The notes beneath the pieces were generated by a model. The model had not been told where the DNA came from and searched no databases. It saw only the letters and a program-made list of their open reading frames with translations. A stretch of DNA of 64,000 nt from contig NZ_FODJ01000007.1 in assembly GCF_900110345.1 (NCBI RefSeq), forward strand, positions 1 to 64,000. The letters are read 5' to 3'. The stretch comes from Amphibacillus marinus (GTDB taxonomy: Bacteria > Bacillota > Bacilli > Bacillales > Amphibacillaceae). Shown here in pieces: positions 10,606 through 20,037 of this stretch; position 1 is the first letter of the stretch, and every line of letters starts with the position of its first letter. Both the position numbers and the translations under genes were made by a program.

Positions 10606-10635
10606 TAGGATGGTCACAAATAGTCTGATTTATAC
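10606..10635 (-). promoter_or_regulatory. Forespore (sigma-F/G type) promoter of csfB
   Basis: On the minus strand GTATA (10635-10631), exactly 18 bp, then CATCCTA (10612-10606). This fits the sigma-G consensus GHATR-N18-CATnHTA, which overlaps sigma-F recognition. It ends 22 bp before the csfB start codon. Confidence 0.75.
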
Positions 10636-10646
10636 ATATTAAAAAA

Positions 10647-10677
10647 GATACCTGCTAGATTACTAATAGCAGGTATC
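10647..10677 (-). terminator. Terminator of the oligopeptide transporter operon
   Basis: GATACCTGCTA and TAGCAGGTATC form a perfect 11-bp stem flanked by A6 and T6 runs, so it can act in both directions. It lies 30 bp past the binding-protein stop codon. Confidence 0.93.
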
Positions 10678-10706
10678 TTTTTTATTGCTTTTATTTTTTA
10701 GTGATC

Positions 10707-12554
10707 TTAATCTACATCACTTACCGATAAAGGCTCTTCTTGAGTCAATGCAATTTCATTACGATAAACGCCTAGTCCTGGAACTTGAGGTATAAAGTAA
10801 TTATGAACACGATTATTTACCGGTACTAACACAGCACGATATACAGTAGGGAAAACCGGGATTTGCTCAACCATATATTCTTGCCATTCGCTATAAACCT
10901 GTTGACGATATGCAATGTCAAAGGCATCCTCAGATAAACCTTCCTCTAATAACTCATCATTACGTTCACTTGCAAAACGTGTATAGTTAAATGCTGCAGT
11001 ACGACCATACAAGCCTGAAGGATCTACATCTGAGCCAACACCCCAAGCGCCTTGATAAATGTCAATATCAGGGTCATCAGCTTCAACACGATCATAGAAT
11101 GTGTTGAATTCTTGAAGTCTTCCGTCAACCAATTGAACATTTAAGCCTACAGCTTCCCATGCCTGCATATAATACTGAGCTAATGGCTCGGCAATATCTC
11201 CGCCTGACATTGAAGCAAAATTAATAACTAATTCATTTCCATCTGGATCTTCACGATAACCATCACCATCAAGATCTTCATAACCAGCCTCATCTAGAAT
11301 GCGCTCTGCTTCAGCTGGGTCATAGAGTGGTGCTTCAATTGAATCATCGTGATAATCTGGATGAGAAGGTGGAATTAAAGTTGTTGCATTCCAACGCAAA
11401 CCATTATAATAACGTTGCCCAACAGTATCATTATCAACTGCATGCCACATAGCACGGCGTAGTTCTACATCAGCCATTTTAGCATCCGGATCGACGACAA
11501 CCTCTCCTGCATCAGCATCCCAACTTCCAAATTTGAAGCCAATATAAGTGTAGGCATTATCAATACCGCCTAAAAATTCAACATTAGCTAATTCAGCATT
11601 TTCAGGATATTGATCTGTCGGGAAGCTATCAACAACATCGATATTTCCATTTTCAAGCTCTTGAACAACAACACTTGGGTTAATAACACGTAAGGTTACA
11701 CCATCTAAATTAGGCTCACCTCTCCAATAGTCTTCATTTTTGACAAATGTTACTGACTCTCCTGGTACAATTGATTCCACAACAAACGGACCGTAACCAA
11801 TAGGATTTTGTCGTACTGCATCCGAAGAAGCCATGTCTCCGATTTCCATATCTTCAAAAATGTGTTTTGCTAGTGGATAGGCCCAAACCCCGCTTGCAAG
11901 TAGTGATGGTGTAAATTGATGATACGTAAATTTAATTGTTTTTTCATCAATAATTTCAATACCTGAAATAGAATCAGCTTCACCAGTTTTATATTCTGGC
12001 ATACCCTCAACGCTACTTAAAGCTTGTGTATATCGGACACCTTCATAATCTGGATGACCGACTATTTCGTAAGCATAAGCCCAGTCCTCTGCAGTTACTG
12101 GTTCACCATCGTGCCAATTTAAATCCTCATGAATGGTGAAAGTAATTGAACCCTCATCTTCATCCACTTCAAATGTTGCAGCACCGTCTTGCGTATAATT
12201 ATAGTTCTCATCAATTCCTAATAAAGATTCATTAAACCAGTTGATAACCTGAACATCTGGATTACCTGAATAAAAATTGTAGTTCAATGTCCCTTCAAAT
12301 GCAGTATCTGATACTAAACCAAAGTTTAAGATACCACCAGATATAGCTTCACCTTCGTTTGTTTTAACAGGATCGAAGTCATCAATAGAATAAATCCCAT
12401 CGTCTTCTACTTCTTCCTCATCACCAGGTTCCTCTTCTACTGGTGTCTCATCTTCCCCTGTTGCATCGTCATCACCTGACGAACAACCTACAACTGCTAG
12501 TAATAAAAATAACATCAGTGCAAATAACAGCTTTGCCATTTTAGAACTTGTCAT
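10707..12554 (-). CDS. Oligopeptide ABC transporter, substrate-binding lipoprotein (OppA/AppA type)
   Basis: Extracellular peptide-binding lipoprotein (SBP family 5). The signal peptide ends in the lipobox LAVVGC (Cys24). A strongly acidic spacer of about 30 residues (GEDETPVEEEPGDEEEVEDD) follows before the mature domain. The family signature near residue 120-150 includes WHDGEPVTAEDWAYAYEIV. At 615 residues it is longer than the ~545 of B. subtilis AppA/OppA. It is the last gene of the five-gene operon; two short inverted repeats lie in the 85-bp gap before it. The acidic, Asp/Glu-rich composition looks like adaptation to a saline or alkaline exterior, which is inference. The exact peptide size range is unknown. 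Confidence 0.93.
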   Translation of the reverse strand: MTSSKMAKLLFALMLFLLLAVVGCSSGDDDATGEDETPVEEEPGDEEEVEDDGIYSIDDFDPVKTNEGEAISGGILNFGLVSDTAFEGTLNYNFYSGNPDVQVINWFNESLLGIDENYNYTQDGAATFEVDEDEGSITFTIHEDLNWHDGEPVTAEDWAYAYEIVGHPDYEGVRYTQALSSVEGMPEYKTGEADSISGIEIIDEKTIKFTYHQFTPSLLASGVWAYPLAKHIFEDMEIGDMASSDAVRQNPIGYGPFVVESIVPGESVTFVKNEDYWRGEPNLDGVTLRVINPSVVVQELENGNIDVVDSFPTDQYPENAELANVEFLGGIDNAYTYIGFKFGSWDADAGEVVVDPDAKMADVELRRAMWHAVDNDTVGQRYYNGLRWNATTLIPPSHPDYHDDSIEAPLYDPAEAERILDEAGYEDLDGDGYREDPDGNELVINFASMSGGDIAEPLAQYYMQAWEAVGLNVQLVDGRLQEFNTFYDRVEADDPDIDIYQGAWGVGSDVDPSGLYGRTAAFNYTRFASERNDELLEEGLSEDAFDIAYRQQVYSEWQEYMVEQIPVFPTVYRAVLVPVNNRVHNYFIPQVPGLGVYRNEIALTQEEPLSVSDVD

Positions 12555-12588
12555 TTGTTACCCTCCCCTTATTTTTTATGTTTCTTGT

Positions 12589-12630
12589 CAACCTTTAGGT
12601 TGATATATACTTAACACCTATAAAGGTGTT
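12589..12630 (-). repeat. Two short inverted repeats before the binding-protein gene
   Basis: AACACC...GGTGTT (12613-12630) and CAACCTTTAGGTTG (12589-12602) lie between the permease and binding-protein genes. Such small hairpins often protect the mRNA segment for an abundant binding protein; here that is inference. Confidence 0.5.
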
Positions 12631-12639
12631 GGTACCCTA

Positions 12640-13545
12640 TTATCCTCTTCGTTGTCGTGCGTCTGTAGCTCGTTTTAAAGCTTCTCCTACATTTCGAACA
12701 CTTAACATTAATAAAAAAATTAAGATAGCAGCTGGCATCCAAATCCACCAACGATTTTCTAACGTTTGTGGATTTGTTGCATAGCTTAATAGTGTTCCTA
12801 AGCTAGGCATCCGCTCTGGGAAGCCGAAGCCTAAGAAAGATAACCCCGATTCTAAACCAATGTTAGCTGCTAAATTTAGGGTCATTGTAACAATAATTAA
12901 TGAACTTAGATTCGGTAAAATTTGACCAAACATGATCTTCCATCTCGGTGTACCTAAAGTTTGAGAAGCTTGTGCATAATCGAGCTCGCGCTCTTGCAAT
13001 GTCTTTGAACGAATAATACGTGCAATCCCCATCCACAGAAAGCCAGTCATAATTAATGAAAATTCAACTATTCCATAATTCGGCACTATTGCAACAAAAA
13101 CAATGACGACCATAAGGAAAGGTAATATTTGAAAAAAATCTACAATTCTCATTAACATATTATCGGTTTGGCCACCGAAATATCCTGTTATTAGTCCAAA
13201 GCTTACTCCAATAATTCCTGTCATTAACGTAACAGCAAAGCCAATCGCTAGCGAGTTTCTTGTTCCAATAATTAGCTGACCAAAAATATCACGACCACCG
13301 TAATCAGTACCTAACCAAAAATTTTCACTTGGTGGCTCGTAAATTGCAAATAAATCCACTCTAACAATTTCATTTAAATCTAGTAAACCTGAAACAACAA
13401 ATACGGTAGTCGTTATGACTGCTAAGAAAATGAGTGACACTAATGCTAGCTTATCACGAACAATTTCTCTCCATAATATATTTAAGCCACTTTGGCTACG
13501 ATGAGCTTTTTTTTCTTTTTTAACATCAAGTTTTAATTCGTTCAT
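12640..13545 (-). CDS. oppC: Oligopeptide ABC transporter permease, OppC type
   Basis: Second integral-membrane subunit of the peptide importer. The 301 residues include a cytoplasmic N-terminal tail and six predicted membrane helices. The OppC N-terminal hallmark FWLGTDYGGRDIFGQLIIGTR is at about residues 75-95. The EAA loop that docks on the ATPases is DYAQASQTLGTPRWKIMFGQILPN, close to the canonical form. It starts 21 bp after the OppB-type gene and pairs with it to make the channel. The acidic binding protein is encoded next. Confidence 0.95.
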   Translation of the reverse strand: MNELKLDVKKEKKAHRSQSGLNILWREIVRDKLALVSLIFLAVITTTVFVVSGLLDLNEIVRVDLFAIYEPPSENFWLGTDYGGRDIFGQLIIGTRNSLAIGFAVTLMTGIIGVSFGLITGYFGGQTDNMLMRIVDFFQILPFLMVVIVFVAIVPNYGIVEFSLIMTGFLWMGIARIIRSKTLQERELDYAQASQTLGTPRWKIMFGQILPNLSSLIIVTMTLNLAANIGLESGLSFLGFGFPERMPSLGTLLSYATNPQTLENRWWIWMPAAILIFLLMLSVRNVGEALKRATDARQRRG

Positions 13546-13566
13546 CCCTATATTCTCCCTTTTCAG

Positions 13567-14529
13567 CTATTTAATTCGGATTCTCGGATCAACTAAACTT
13601 AAAATAATGTCCGATAACAGAGCACCAATAATAGAGGCAATACCAAATAATAGCACCACGGCGACTACCACACTATAGTCTCTCTGTGATATTGACTCTA
13701 ATAATAGTAAGCCCATACCTGGATAACTATAAATGCGTTCTATAAAAACCGTTCCTCCAATGAGTCCAGTAATCTCAAATCCAAATAATGCTGCAATTGG
13801 TAAAAGAGAGTTTCGAAAAATATGACGATTATACACTCTTGATTCTGACGCACCCTTAGCACGTGCAGTTAAAATAAATTCTTTCTGCTTCGTATCAATA
13901 ATTTCACTTCGCAAATACTGTACAGTACTTACTGTAGTAATAAGCGCCATTGATAACGCGGGTAAAATTAAATGATGGAGCTTGCTAAGCACATAATCTA
14001 GGGTACCTGGTGTTAAACCTGGTTGGACACTACCACCAGTTGGAAACCAACCAAAATTAAACCCTAGCAACCATAGTAACAGTAAGGCAAAGATAAATAA
14101 TGGTGTTGCGAAGCCAACATAAGTATAGCCGACAATCATTTGGTCACGGAATGTATCATTAAAACGCCCACTCGTAATCCCTAATGGAATGGCAATCATG
14201 TAAGTGAAGATAAGCGTTAACAATGACAACCAAAAGGTATTGACCAAGCGTTGTGCGATGATATCAGTTACATCCATTTTATATCGAAATGACTGCCCAA
14301 GATCGCCTTGTAAGGCGCTAGTAATCCAGTCGTAGTATTGAACATACCAAGGATTATTTAATCCTAACCGCTCACGCTGAAGTGCAATTTGTGCTGGATC
14401 CAAGTTGGGATCAACTAGACCAGTTAGTGCATCACCCGGCATTAGCTGAGCAAGAAGAAAGACAAATAAACTTAATAATAGAATTTGTGGTAGCGTTATA
14501 ATAATCCGTCTAACAATAAATTTCCACAT
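13567..14529 (-). CDS. oppB: Oligopeptide ABC transporter permease, OppB type
   Basis: First membrane subunit of the peptide importer: 320 residues, N-terminal helix (IILLSLFVFLLAQLMPGD region) and about six membrane spans. The EAA motif reads EFILTARAKGASESRVYNRHIFRN. The conserved OppB ending LVDPRIRIK is present. Its ATG overlaps the stop codon of the oppF gene (TAATG), a translational coupling that keeps ATPase and permease in ratio. Confidence 0.95.
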   Translation of the reverse strand: MWKFIVRRIIITLPQILLLSLFVFLLAQLMPGDALTGLVDPNLDPAQIALQRERLGLNNPWYVQYYDWITSALQGDLGQSFRYKMDVTDIIAQRLVNTFWLSLLTLIFTYMIAIPLGITSGRFNDTFRDQMIVGYTYVGFATPLFIFALLLLWLLGFNFGWFPTGGSVQPGLTPGTLDYVLSKLHHLILPALSMALITTVSTVQYLRSEIIDTKQKEFILTARAKGASESRVYNRHIFRNSLLPIAALFGFEITGLIGGTVFIERIYSYPGMGLLLLESISQRDYSVVVAVVLLFGIASIIGALLSDIILSLVDPRIRIK

Positions 14530-15470
14530 TATTCAACCACCCCTATTTCTGGTAAAGCGGCGAGGTGAGTCTGTGAAATATTACGCAAATTAAACGCCAA
14601 GCCCTTTTCATCGAAATAACGACCATAATCTTTCTGATATTCCAGTTGTACTTCTTCTCTAAATTTCTTTTGGGCATCTCTATTTTTGGGATTAATATCT
14701 GGAATAGCCGCAACTAGTCGCTTCGTGTAAATATGCTGAGGGTTACTAAAAATATCCTCCGTATCGCCTTCCTCAACAAAACGACCTTTATACATAATGC
14801 CAATCCGGTCCGACATATGCTTAACAATTCCTAAATCATGACTGATAAATAAATAAGTTAAATTAAGTTCTTTTTGAATCTCGCGCATGAAATTAAGAAC
14901 TTGTGCTTGTACGGATACATCTAAAGCTGAAACAGGCTCATCAGCAATAATAAGCTTCGGCTTTAAAGCAATTGCTCTGGCAATTCCAATTCTCTGTCTT
15001 TGCCCACCTGAGAATTCATGTGGATATTTAAAAATACTTTCAGGAGAGAGACCTACTTTTTCCAATAAATCTGCTACTCTCTCAACCTCTTGGCTCCTTG
15101 ATAATTTTTCATAGTTTCGTAGTGGTTCAGCAACAATGTCTAAAACTCTCTTCTTTGGATTTAGTGAAGAGTATGGATCTTGAAAGATCATTTGGACATC
15201 TCGCTTAACATCTAACTTTTTATTTTCTGTGGCGGCCAAATCATTTCCTTCAAAAATGACTTGGCCGCTTGTAATTTCATTTAATCCAATAATGGCACGT
15301 CCAGTTGTTGTTTTACCTGAACCAGATTCTCCAACTAAGCCATAGGTTTTACCCTGTTCTACTTGGAACGAGACTCCATTGACAGCTTTCACACTATCAA
15401 TCGTTCTATTTAGAATACCACCCTTAATCGGAAAGTGAACATGGAGATCATTTATCTCAAGAAAGGCCAC
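14529..15470 (-). CDS. oppF: Oligopeptide ABC transporter ATP-binding protein, OppF type
   Basis: Second ATPase of the importer. Walker A is GESGSGKTT, the signature motif is FSGGQRQRIGIA and Walker B is LIIADEPVSALDVS, followed by the H-loop in ISHDLG. The characteristic OppF/DppF oligopeptide C-terminal extension begins after YTKRLVAAIPDINP. The start is set at GTG 15470 ([14 protein letters not shown]), nine bases after GGAGG; an open frame runs 34 codons further upstream but has no ribosome site and lies wholly within oppD. It overlaps oppD by 14 bp and oppB by one base. Confidence 0.94.
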   Translation of the reverse strand: MAFLEINDLHVHFPIKGGILNRTIDSVKAVNGVSFQVEQGKTYGLVGESGSGKTTTGRAIIGLNEITSGQVIFEGNDLAATENKKLDVKRDVQMIFQDPYSSLNPKKRVLDIVAEPLRNYEKLSRSQEVERVADLLEKVGLSPESIFKYPHEFSGGQRQRIGIARAIALKPKLIIADEPVSALDVSVQAQVLNFMREIQKELNLTYLFISHDLGIVKHMSDRIGIMYKGRFVEEGDTEDIFSNPQHIYTKRLVAAIPDINPKNRDAQKKFREEVQLEYQKDYGRYFDEKGLAFNLRNISQTHLAALPEIGVVE

Positions 15471-16470
15471 TATTCTCGACCTCCGTTTCATCTGGAAAAT
15501 AGAAATGTTCGTAACAAGAACATCTAACGAAATGATTTGGTGCGATTTCATGTAATTCAGGATGGTCTTCATGCGTGCTCTCTGCTATCCATGGAATTCT
15601 CGTTTTAAAACGACACCCTTCTCTTGGAAGGTTTTGTAATGCAGGCACAATACCCTGGATAACATGCAATTTATCCTGCTTCTCATCAGAATTCGGCACA
15701 GAATTAAGTAACGATCTTGTATAAGGATGACGAGGTTGCTCAAATAACGTATTTACTTCTGCAATTTCAACAATTTCCCCTGCATACATAACAGCTACTC
15801 GATCAGCCATCTCTGCTACAACACCGAGATCATGTGTAATTAAAATAATTCCTGCATCCATTTTTTGTTTCAAATCTCTAATTAAATCTAAAATCTGTGC
15901 TTGAATGGTAACATCCAATGCAGTCGTTGGCTCATCAGCAATTAACAGCTCAGGTGAATTCGCAATTGCAATTGCAATAATTACACGTTGGCGCATCCCT
16001 CCTGATAGTTCATGAGGGTACTGATCACAAACATATTTAGCATGTGGTATTCCTACCTGATCTAATAATTCAATCACCTTAGCCTTTTTATCACGATTTG
16101 AAATGGCTTTATTGTGTAGATAAATAACTTCTCCAATTTGCTCTTCAATCGTCATTAATGGATTAAGTGCGGTTAAAGGATCTTGGAAAATCATCGACAT
16201 CTCTTTACCACGAATTTTATTTATTTTCCCTGGCGCTAAGCCGACAAGGTTTGTTCCTTTAAAATTAATGCTGCCTTCCATTTTTGCTCGATTGTGAAGT
16301 CCCATAATTGAGAAAGCTAACGCACTTTTCCCAGATCCAGATTCTCCCACAATCGCTAATACCTCATTTTTATTTACATTTAAAGAGACATCATCTACAG
16401 CAGCATAGTAATCGTCACGAATACGAAAAGATGTCTTTAAATTACGTATTTCTAATAATTTATCGTTCAA
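15457..16470 (-). CDS. oppD: Oligopeptide ABC transporter ATP-binding protein, OppD type
   Basis: First ATPase and first gene of the operon. Walker A is GESGSGKSA (about residues 42-50), signature [12 protein letters not shown], Walker [15 protein letters not shown]. The C-terminal OppD/DppD region, which in this family can bind a 4Fe-4S cluster, keeps the expected cysteines: EGCRF near residue 286 and RCSCYE near 316. Translation begins at TTG six bases after AGGAGG. Gene order D-F-B-C-A resembles an App-type cluster with the binding-protein gene moved to the end. A SigA promoter lies 115 bp upstream. Confidence 0.95.
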   Translation of the reverse strand: MNDKLLEIRNLKTSFRIRDDYYAAVDDVSLNVNKNEVLAIVGESGSGKSALAFSIMGLHNRAKMEGSINFKGTNLVGLAPGKINKIRGKEMSMIFQDPLTALNPLMTIEEQIGEVIYLHNKAISNRDKKAKVIELLDQVGIPHAKYVCDQYPHELSGGMRQRVIIAIAIANSPELLIADEPTTALDVTIQAQILDLIRDLKQKMDAGIILITHDLGVVAEMADRVAVMYAGEIVEIAEVNTLFEQPRHPYTRSLLNSVPNSDEKQDKLHVIQGIVPALQNLPREGCRFKTRIPWIAESTHEDHPELHEIAPNHFVRCSCYEHFYFPDETEVENSGLS

Positions 16471-16591
16471 CTTTATCCTCCTATTTGCCCTTTTCTTATT
16501 CAGAACATTGAATTAATGAATAATTCTGAAATTTTTATTGATCTCTGTATATTACGTTCCCTTCAGTGAACGAATCGAATTTATAAGGAAC

Positions 16592-16620
16592 ATTATAGGG
16601 AATTAAAAGGTAAAAAGCAA
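16592..16620 (-). promoter_or_regulatory. SigA promoter of the oligopeptide transporter operon
   Basis: On the minus strand TTGCTT (16620-16615), 17 bp, TATAAT (16597-16592). The start would be near 16585, giving a ~115-nt leader. This lies in the 337-bp bofA-oppD gap, whose only other notable content is the inverted repeat at 16703-16764. Confidence 0.85.
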
Positions 16621-16702
16621 TGACTTTTCTGAATTTTTTTAAAAGTATCTCATATATCGAAGAAAGCGATCTCTTATTCATGTTAATTTGGATATGGAAA
16701 CT

Positions 16703-16764
16703 AATTATACACGAAAAGTAGTTCGTAAATTCTTCTTTATACAAACTACTTTTTGTGTATAATT
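16703..16764. repeat. Long inverted repeat upstream of the oligopeptide operon
   Basis: Two 21-bp arms (16703-16723 and 16744-16764) are complementary except for one position and enclose a 20-bp loop. The core of each arm includes AAAGTAGTT or AACTACTTT, and the outer ends are AATTATACAC or GTGTATAATT. It lies 44 bp past the bofA stop codon and 83 bp upstream of the -35 box of the opp promoter. No U-tract follows either arm, so it is not a classical terminator. Confidence 0.85.
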
Positions 16765-16807
16765 CTTAATTAACTTGCGATAAACGATAACTCGTCCTTA
16801 CTTAAAG

Positions 16808-17059
16808 CTATAAAACATAAAGCTGTAAAGAACTCAATGCTAAAATTCCTGGTAAGCCAAGTATGCCAACCAATGTAGAGGTAAACAGGTTGATCGGAAT
16901 ATGCAAACCGATTGTTCCACTTACTAAATTTAGAAAAAATAATAAGATTGCTCCAATGACGACCTTAATAACAAGCTTACTTAACCATTTAATTGTTGCT
17001 GGGCTAAATAAGGCAACAATGAAGATCACGATTCCACCAATAATTACACCTTGTAGCAC
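16808..17059 (-). CDS. bofA: Pro-sigma-K processing inhibitor BofA
   Basis: An 83-residue mother-cell membrane protein. In B. subtilis BofA holds the SpoIVFB protease inactive in the outer forespore membrane until the SpoIVB signal arrives. Two hydrophobic segments (about residues 3-17 and 30-47) and the family C-terminal stretch GLHIPINLFTSTLVGILGLPG are clear. The start is GTG, eight bases after GGGGG. It lies downstream of yaaL with its own promoter. Length is close to the 87 residues of B. subtilis BofA. Confidence 0.93.
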   Translation of the reverse strand: MLQGVIIGGIVIFIVALFSPATIKWLSKLVIKVVIGAILLFFLNLVSGTIGLHIPINLFTSTLVGILGLPGILALSSLQLYVL

Positions 17060-17090
17060 TATCGTTTCCCCCTATCCGACTATTTTAATT

Positions 17091-17119
17091 ATAATAGGAG
17101 GATATGTATGAACAGGCAA
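17091..17119 (-). promoter_or_regulatory. SigA-like promoter before bofA
   Basis: On the minus strand TTGCCT (17119-17114), 17 bp, TATTAT (17096-17091), directly after the yaaL terminator. A CATACATA string inside the spacer resembles a sigma-E -10 box, but no matching -35 was found. Confidence 0.6.
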
Positions 17120-17124
17120 AAAAA

Positions 17125-17156
17125 GAACGCCCAACCATTAAATTTGGTTGGCGCTC
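17125..17156 (-). terminator. Terminator of the dnaX-yaaK-recR-yaaL operon
   Basis: GAGCGCCAACC pairs with GGTTGGGCGTTC (one bulge, one wobble), followed by TTTTTTT on the minus strand. It overlaps the yaaL stop codon. Confidence 0.85.
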
Positions 17157-17353
17157 AGATGACGTTTTCTTGCTTCTCTCAGTAAATAAAAGTATTTGGC
17201 TTCAGCTACCATTAAGTCATAGCGACCAATTTCACTTGGATCAACACTCTTTTCAATAATCTCTTTTAGCTTGGACCATTCATTTTGCAATTGAAAAATA
17301 TCATGTAAAAGTGCTTCTTCTACCACTTTCTTTTTTCGCTTGTTAAAAGCCAT
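17138..17353 (-). CDS. yaaL: YaaL family protein (DUF2508)
   Basis: A 71-residue protein of unknown function that in Bacillus always follows recR. It is basic at the N-terminus (MAFNKRKKKVVEE) and largely helical, with the conserved end EAKYFYLLREARKRH. No membrane segment or motif is visible. The ATG at 17353, eight bases after AAAGGAAG, was preferred over the GTG three codons upstream. It ends the dnaX-yaaK-recR string. Confidence 0.88.
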   Translation of the reverse strand: MAFNKRKKKVVEEALLHDIFQLQNEWSKLKEIIEKSVDPSEIGRYDLMVAEAKYFYLLREARKRHLSANQI

Positions 17354-17368
17354 GTTCACCACTTCCTT

Positions 17369-17965
17369 TTACAGCTCTCTACGTCCTTCTAAAGCTTTAG
17401 ATAAAGTTACTTCATCTGCATATTCAAGATCGCCACCCATTGGCAAGCCATGGGCAATTCGCGTAATTTTAATCCCTGAAGGCTTAACAAGACGTGAAAT
17501 ATACATAGCTGTTGCTTCACCTTCAACATTTGGATTCGTTGCCAAGATAAGCTCCTCGACCTGCTCATCTTTTAGGCGATTGAGTAGCGCTGGTACATTA
17601 ATATCGTCTGGGCCAATACCATCCATTGGTGATATCGCGCCGTGAAGAACATGATACCTGCCGTTAAATTCACGCATTTTTTCCATCGCAATGACATCCT
17701 TAGGGTCCTGAACAACACAAATGACTGAATCATCTCGAGACTGGTCCTGGCAGATTACACAAGGATCCTGATCAGTAATATGACCGCACACATTGCAATG
17801 GGTTAATTCTCGTTTGGCGCTAACTAATGCCTTGGCGAAATCAAGCACATCGTCTTCCTTCATATTTAGAACGAAAAAAGCCAGGCGGACCGCCGTTTTC
17901 GGTCCAATCCCTGGCAGTTTAGTAAAGCTGTCAATTAGCTTTGATATTGGTTCTGGATAATACAC
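17369..17965 (-). CDS. recR: Recombination mediator RecR
   Basis: Works with RecF and RecO to load RecA on gapped DNA. The N-terminal helix-hairpin-helix ([15 protein letters not shown]), the four-Cys zinc finger ([16 protein letters not shown]), the Toprim domain with [13 protein letters not shown] and [10 protein letters not shown], and the Walker-B-like C-terminus are all present at normal length (198). It is close behind yaaK and ahead of yaaL. Its partner RecF is encoded at about 45 kb. Confidence 0.98.
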   Translation of the reverse strand: MYYPEPISKLIDSFTKLPGIGPKTAVRLAFFVLNMKEDDVLDFAKALVSAKRELTHCNVCGHITDQDPCVICQDQSRDDSVICVVQDPKDVIAMEKMREFNGRYHVLHGAISPMDGIGPDDINVPALLNRLKDEQVEELILATNPNVEGEATAMYISRLVKPSGIKITRIAHGLPMGGDLEYADEVTLSKALEGRREL

Positions 17966-17977
17966 ATTAACGCCTCC

Positions 17978-18304
17978 CTAGAACATGCCTCCAGGTAGAT
18001 TCATCCCTTTTGTGAATTTCCCCATTGTATCATTTGAGGTATCCTCTACTTTGGCTAATACTTCATTTGTTGCTGCAATAATAAGATCCTGAAGCATCTC
18101 TACATCGTCTGGATCAACAACTTCCTCTTTAATTTCAACTTCAAGTATTTCTTTCTTTCCATTAGCAATTACCTTCACCATACCACCACCGGCAGTTGCT
18201 TCAAATGTCATCTCTTGGAGCTCTTCCTGTGCCTTCATCATATCCTTTTGCATTTTTTGCATTTGTTTCATCATTTTATTCATATTACCCATATTTCCTC
18301 GCAT
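17978..18304 (-). CDS. yaaK: YbaB/EbfC family nucleoid-associated protein
   Basis: A 108-residue DNA-binding protein of the EbfC family: a homodimer with a tweezer shape that coats DNA. The N-terminal Met/Gln/Lys-rich helix ([20 protein letters not shown]), the [15 protein letters not shown] core and the [17 protein letters not shown] helix are typical. It lies between dnaX and recR, the same three-gene operon seen from E. coli to Bacillus, which suggests a link to replication repair. Confidence 0.95.
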   Translation of the reverse strand: MRGNMGNMNKMMKQMQKMQKDMMKAQEELQEMTFEATAGGGMVKVIANGKKEILEVEIKEEVVDPDDVEMLQDLIIAATNEVLAKVEDTSNDTMGKFTKGMNLPGGMF

Positions 18305-18336
18305 CTGCTTAATCCTCCTAGAATATTTTTTAAAAT

Positions 18337-20037
18337 TTATTCATCATGTACTTCTAATAAATCATCTCCGACTAGCTTCCTTGCTTCAGAAACTAGTGGG
18401 TCTTCCTCTGTTAATTCTTGATCTTGGTCATCCTCATTTGTTTGCTGACGTTGTTTCTCAATAAATTCTTCCCTAATTTCTTGCCAGCTTACCTCTGGTA
18501 TTGGGATAAAAGTAAGCCGTTGACCCGTTAGCTGTAATAATAATGCCTCAATGATCTGCTGGTGGTCTAATGCTAATGAACAATGAATGTCATACTTAAA
18601 TGACATAATAACCGTGTCCGCCGAAGCTGCGGACGGTTTTGCATTTTGGAGCGTTGCATGTGCTGGGGCACTCTGCTGCTTAAGCATTTGCATAAACGTA
18701 GCCCAATGACTATGAACAAGCTTCAAATGCTGTTTTTCTGCTTCCTCTAATACATCACGAATGCGTTGAAAAGGAATCTTATAATTATTCTTCGTTGAAA
18801 CTGCTCGCTTTTTGGCTGGAGCTTCCTTTGATTGTGGTGAAGCAGCAGCTACGCCGTTCTCTTTAAGTACATTTAACTCTTTTTCTAGTTTATCAACCTT
18901 TTCCGTTAACTGCAAAAAAAGATCTTGTTGTGTTGATTCAGGCTCCGAGGTAGATTGGATTTCAGTTAGCTTAAGCAATGCAATCTCAATGAAAACCTTT
19001 GGGCTATTCGTCCATTTCATTTCCTGCTGACATTGATTAAGCTCTTTAATTGCATATTGAATCCATTCTGCTGTTATATCATGAGCCAGCTGTTTAAAAC
19101 TTTGATCAACAATAGCTCTTTCCATCGTGTTTGCTAGACTTGGAGCGGCCTGATAAAGTAATAAGTCCCGTAAAAAATAAATAAGGTCGTGTACTAATCG
19201 CCCCGGGTCCTTACCCTCTTGTACAAATGCATCAACAAGTAATAACGCTTTACTTATCTCCTGCTTATGTATACTCGCAATAAGCTCATTTATTCTCTCC
19301 TGTGAGACAGACCCTGTAATCGCAAGGACATCCTCTAAGGTAACTCCACCTTCACTATATGAAATAGCTTGATCTAGTAGGCTAAGTGCATCACGCATAC
19401 CACCTTCTGCTGCTAATGCGATGGCATGATAAGCTGACTCAGAGACGCTAATCCCCTCTTGCTCCATAATAAGACTCATTCGTTCAACGATTGCTTGTTG
19501 CGTAATTCGTTTAAAGTCAAAGCGCTGACATCTTGAAATAATTGTTAATGGAATCTTATGCGGTTCAGTTGTTGCCAGAATAAAAATAATATGCTTTGGC
19601 GGTTCTTCTAAAGTTTTAAGTAGCGCATTAAATGCACCGATAGAAAGCATATGAACCTCGTCAATAATATACACTTTATAGGAAACTGCACTTGGGGCAT
19701 ATTTCACCTTGTCCCTAATATCCCGAATTTGCTCAACACCATTATTCGAAGCTGCGTCAATTTCAATGACATCAGAAATGGCACCAGTTTGTATCCCGAC
19801 ACAAGCGTCACATTTGCCACAAGGATCATTAGTAGGTGCTTCCTTACAGTTAATCATCTTGGCAAAAATCTTCGCCGCACTTGTTTTCCCAGTCCCTCGT
19901 GGACCAGAAAATAAATAAGCATGAGAAAATTTATTTTGTGCGCTTGCATTTTGTAATGTTCGAGTAATATGCGATTGTCCTACGACATCTTCAAAACGCT
20001 GCGGTCGCCATACGCGATATAGGGCTTGATAGCTCAT
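18337..20037 (-). CDS. dnaX: DNA polymerase III subunits gamma/tau
   Basis: Clamp-loader ATPase. The AAA+ N-terminus has Walker [11 protein letters not shown], a four-Cys zinc module ([16 protein letters not shown]), Walker B DEVHML and the SRC arginine-finger motif (ISRCQRF). Past residue ~370 come a coiled coil and the tau-specific region that contacts DnaB helicase and PolC; the C-terminus is very acidic. [12 protein letters not shown] at 20037 matches the usual N-terminus. A GAGAGG site sits closer to an ATG three codons upstream (20046), so the exact start is unsettled. No clear slippery sequence for a separate gamma form was recognised. Confidence 0.96.
   Translation of the reverse strand: MSYQALYRVWRPQRFEDVVGQSHITRTLQNASAQNKFSHAYLFSGPRGTGKTSAAKIFAKMINCKEAPTNDPCGKCDACVGIQTGAISDVIEIDAASNNGVEQIRDIRDKVKYAPSAVSYKVYIIDEVHMLSIGAFNALLKTLEEPPKHIIFILATTEPHKIPLTIISRCQRFDFKRITQQAIVERMSLIMEQEGISVSESAYHAIALAAEGGMRDALSLLDQAISYSEGGVTLEDVLAITGSVSQERINELIASIHKQEISKALLLVDAFVQEGKDPGRLVHDLIYFLRDLLLYQAAPSLANTMERAIVDQSFKQLAHDITAEWIQYAIKELNQCQQEMKWTNSPKVFIEIALLKLTEIQSTSEPESTQQDLFLQLTEKVDKLEKELNVLKENGVAAASPQSKEAPAKKRAVSTKNNYKIPFQRIRDVLEEAEKQHLKLVHSHWATFMQMLKQQSAPAHATLQNAKPSAASADTVIMSFKYDIHCSLALDHQQIIEALLLQLTGQRLTFIPIPEVSWQEIREEFIEKQRQQTNEDDQDQELTEEDPLVSEARKLVGDDLLEVHDE

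Noticed and set aside
15471-15572. 34-codon N-terminal extension of OppF
   Set aside because: It lies wholly within oppD; the GTG at 15470 has a well placed GGAGG and gives the family N-terminus.
16535-16744. 69-codon minus-strand ORF between bofA and oppD
   Set aside because: It covers the opp promoter and one arm of the inverted repeat, has no ribosome site, and its composition is that of AT-rich non-coding DNA.
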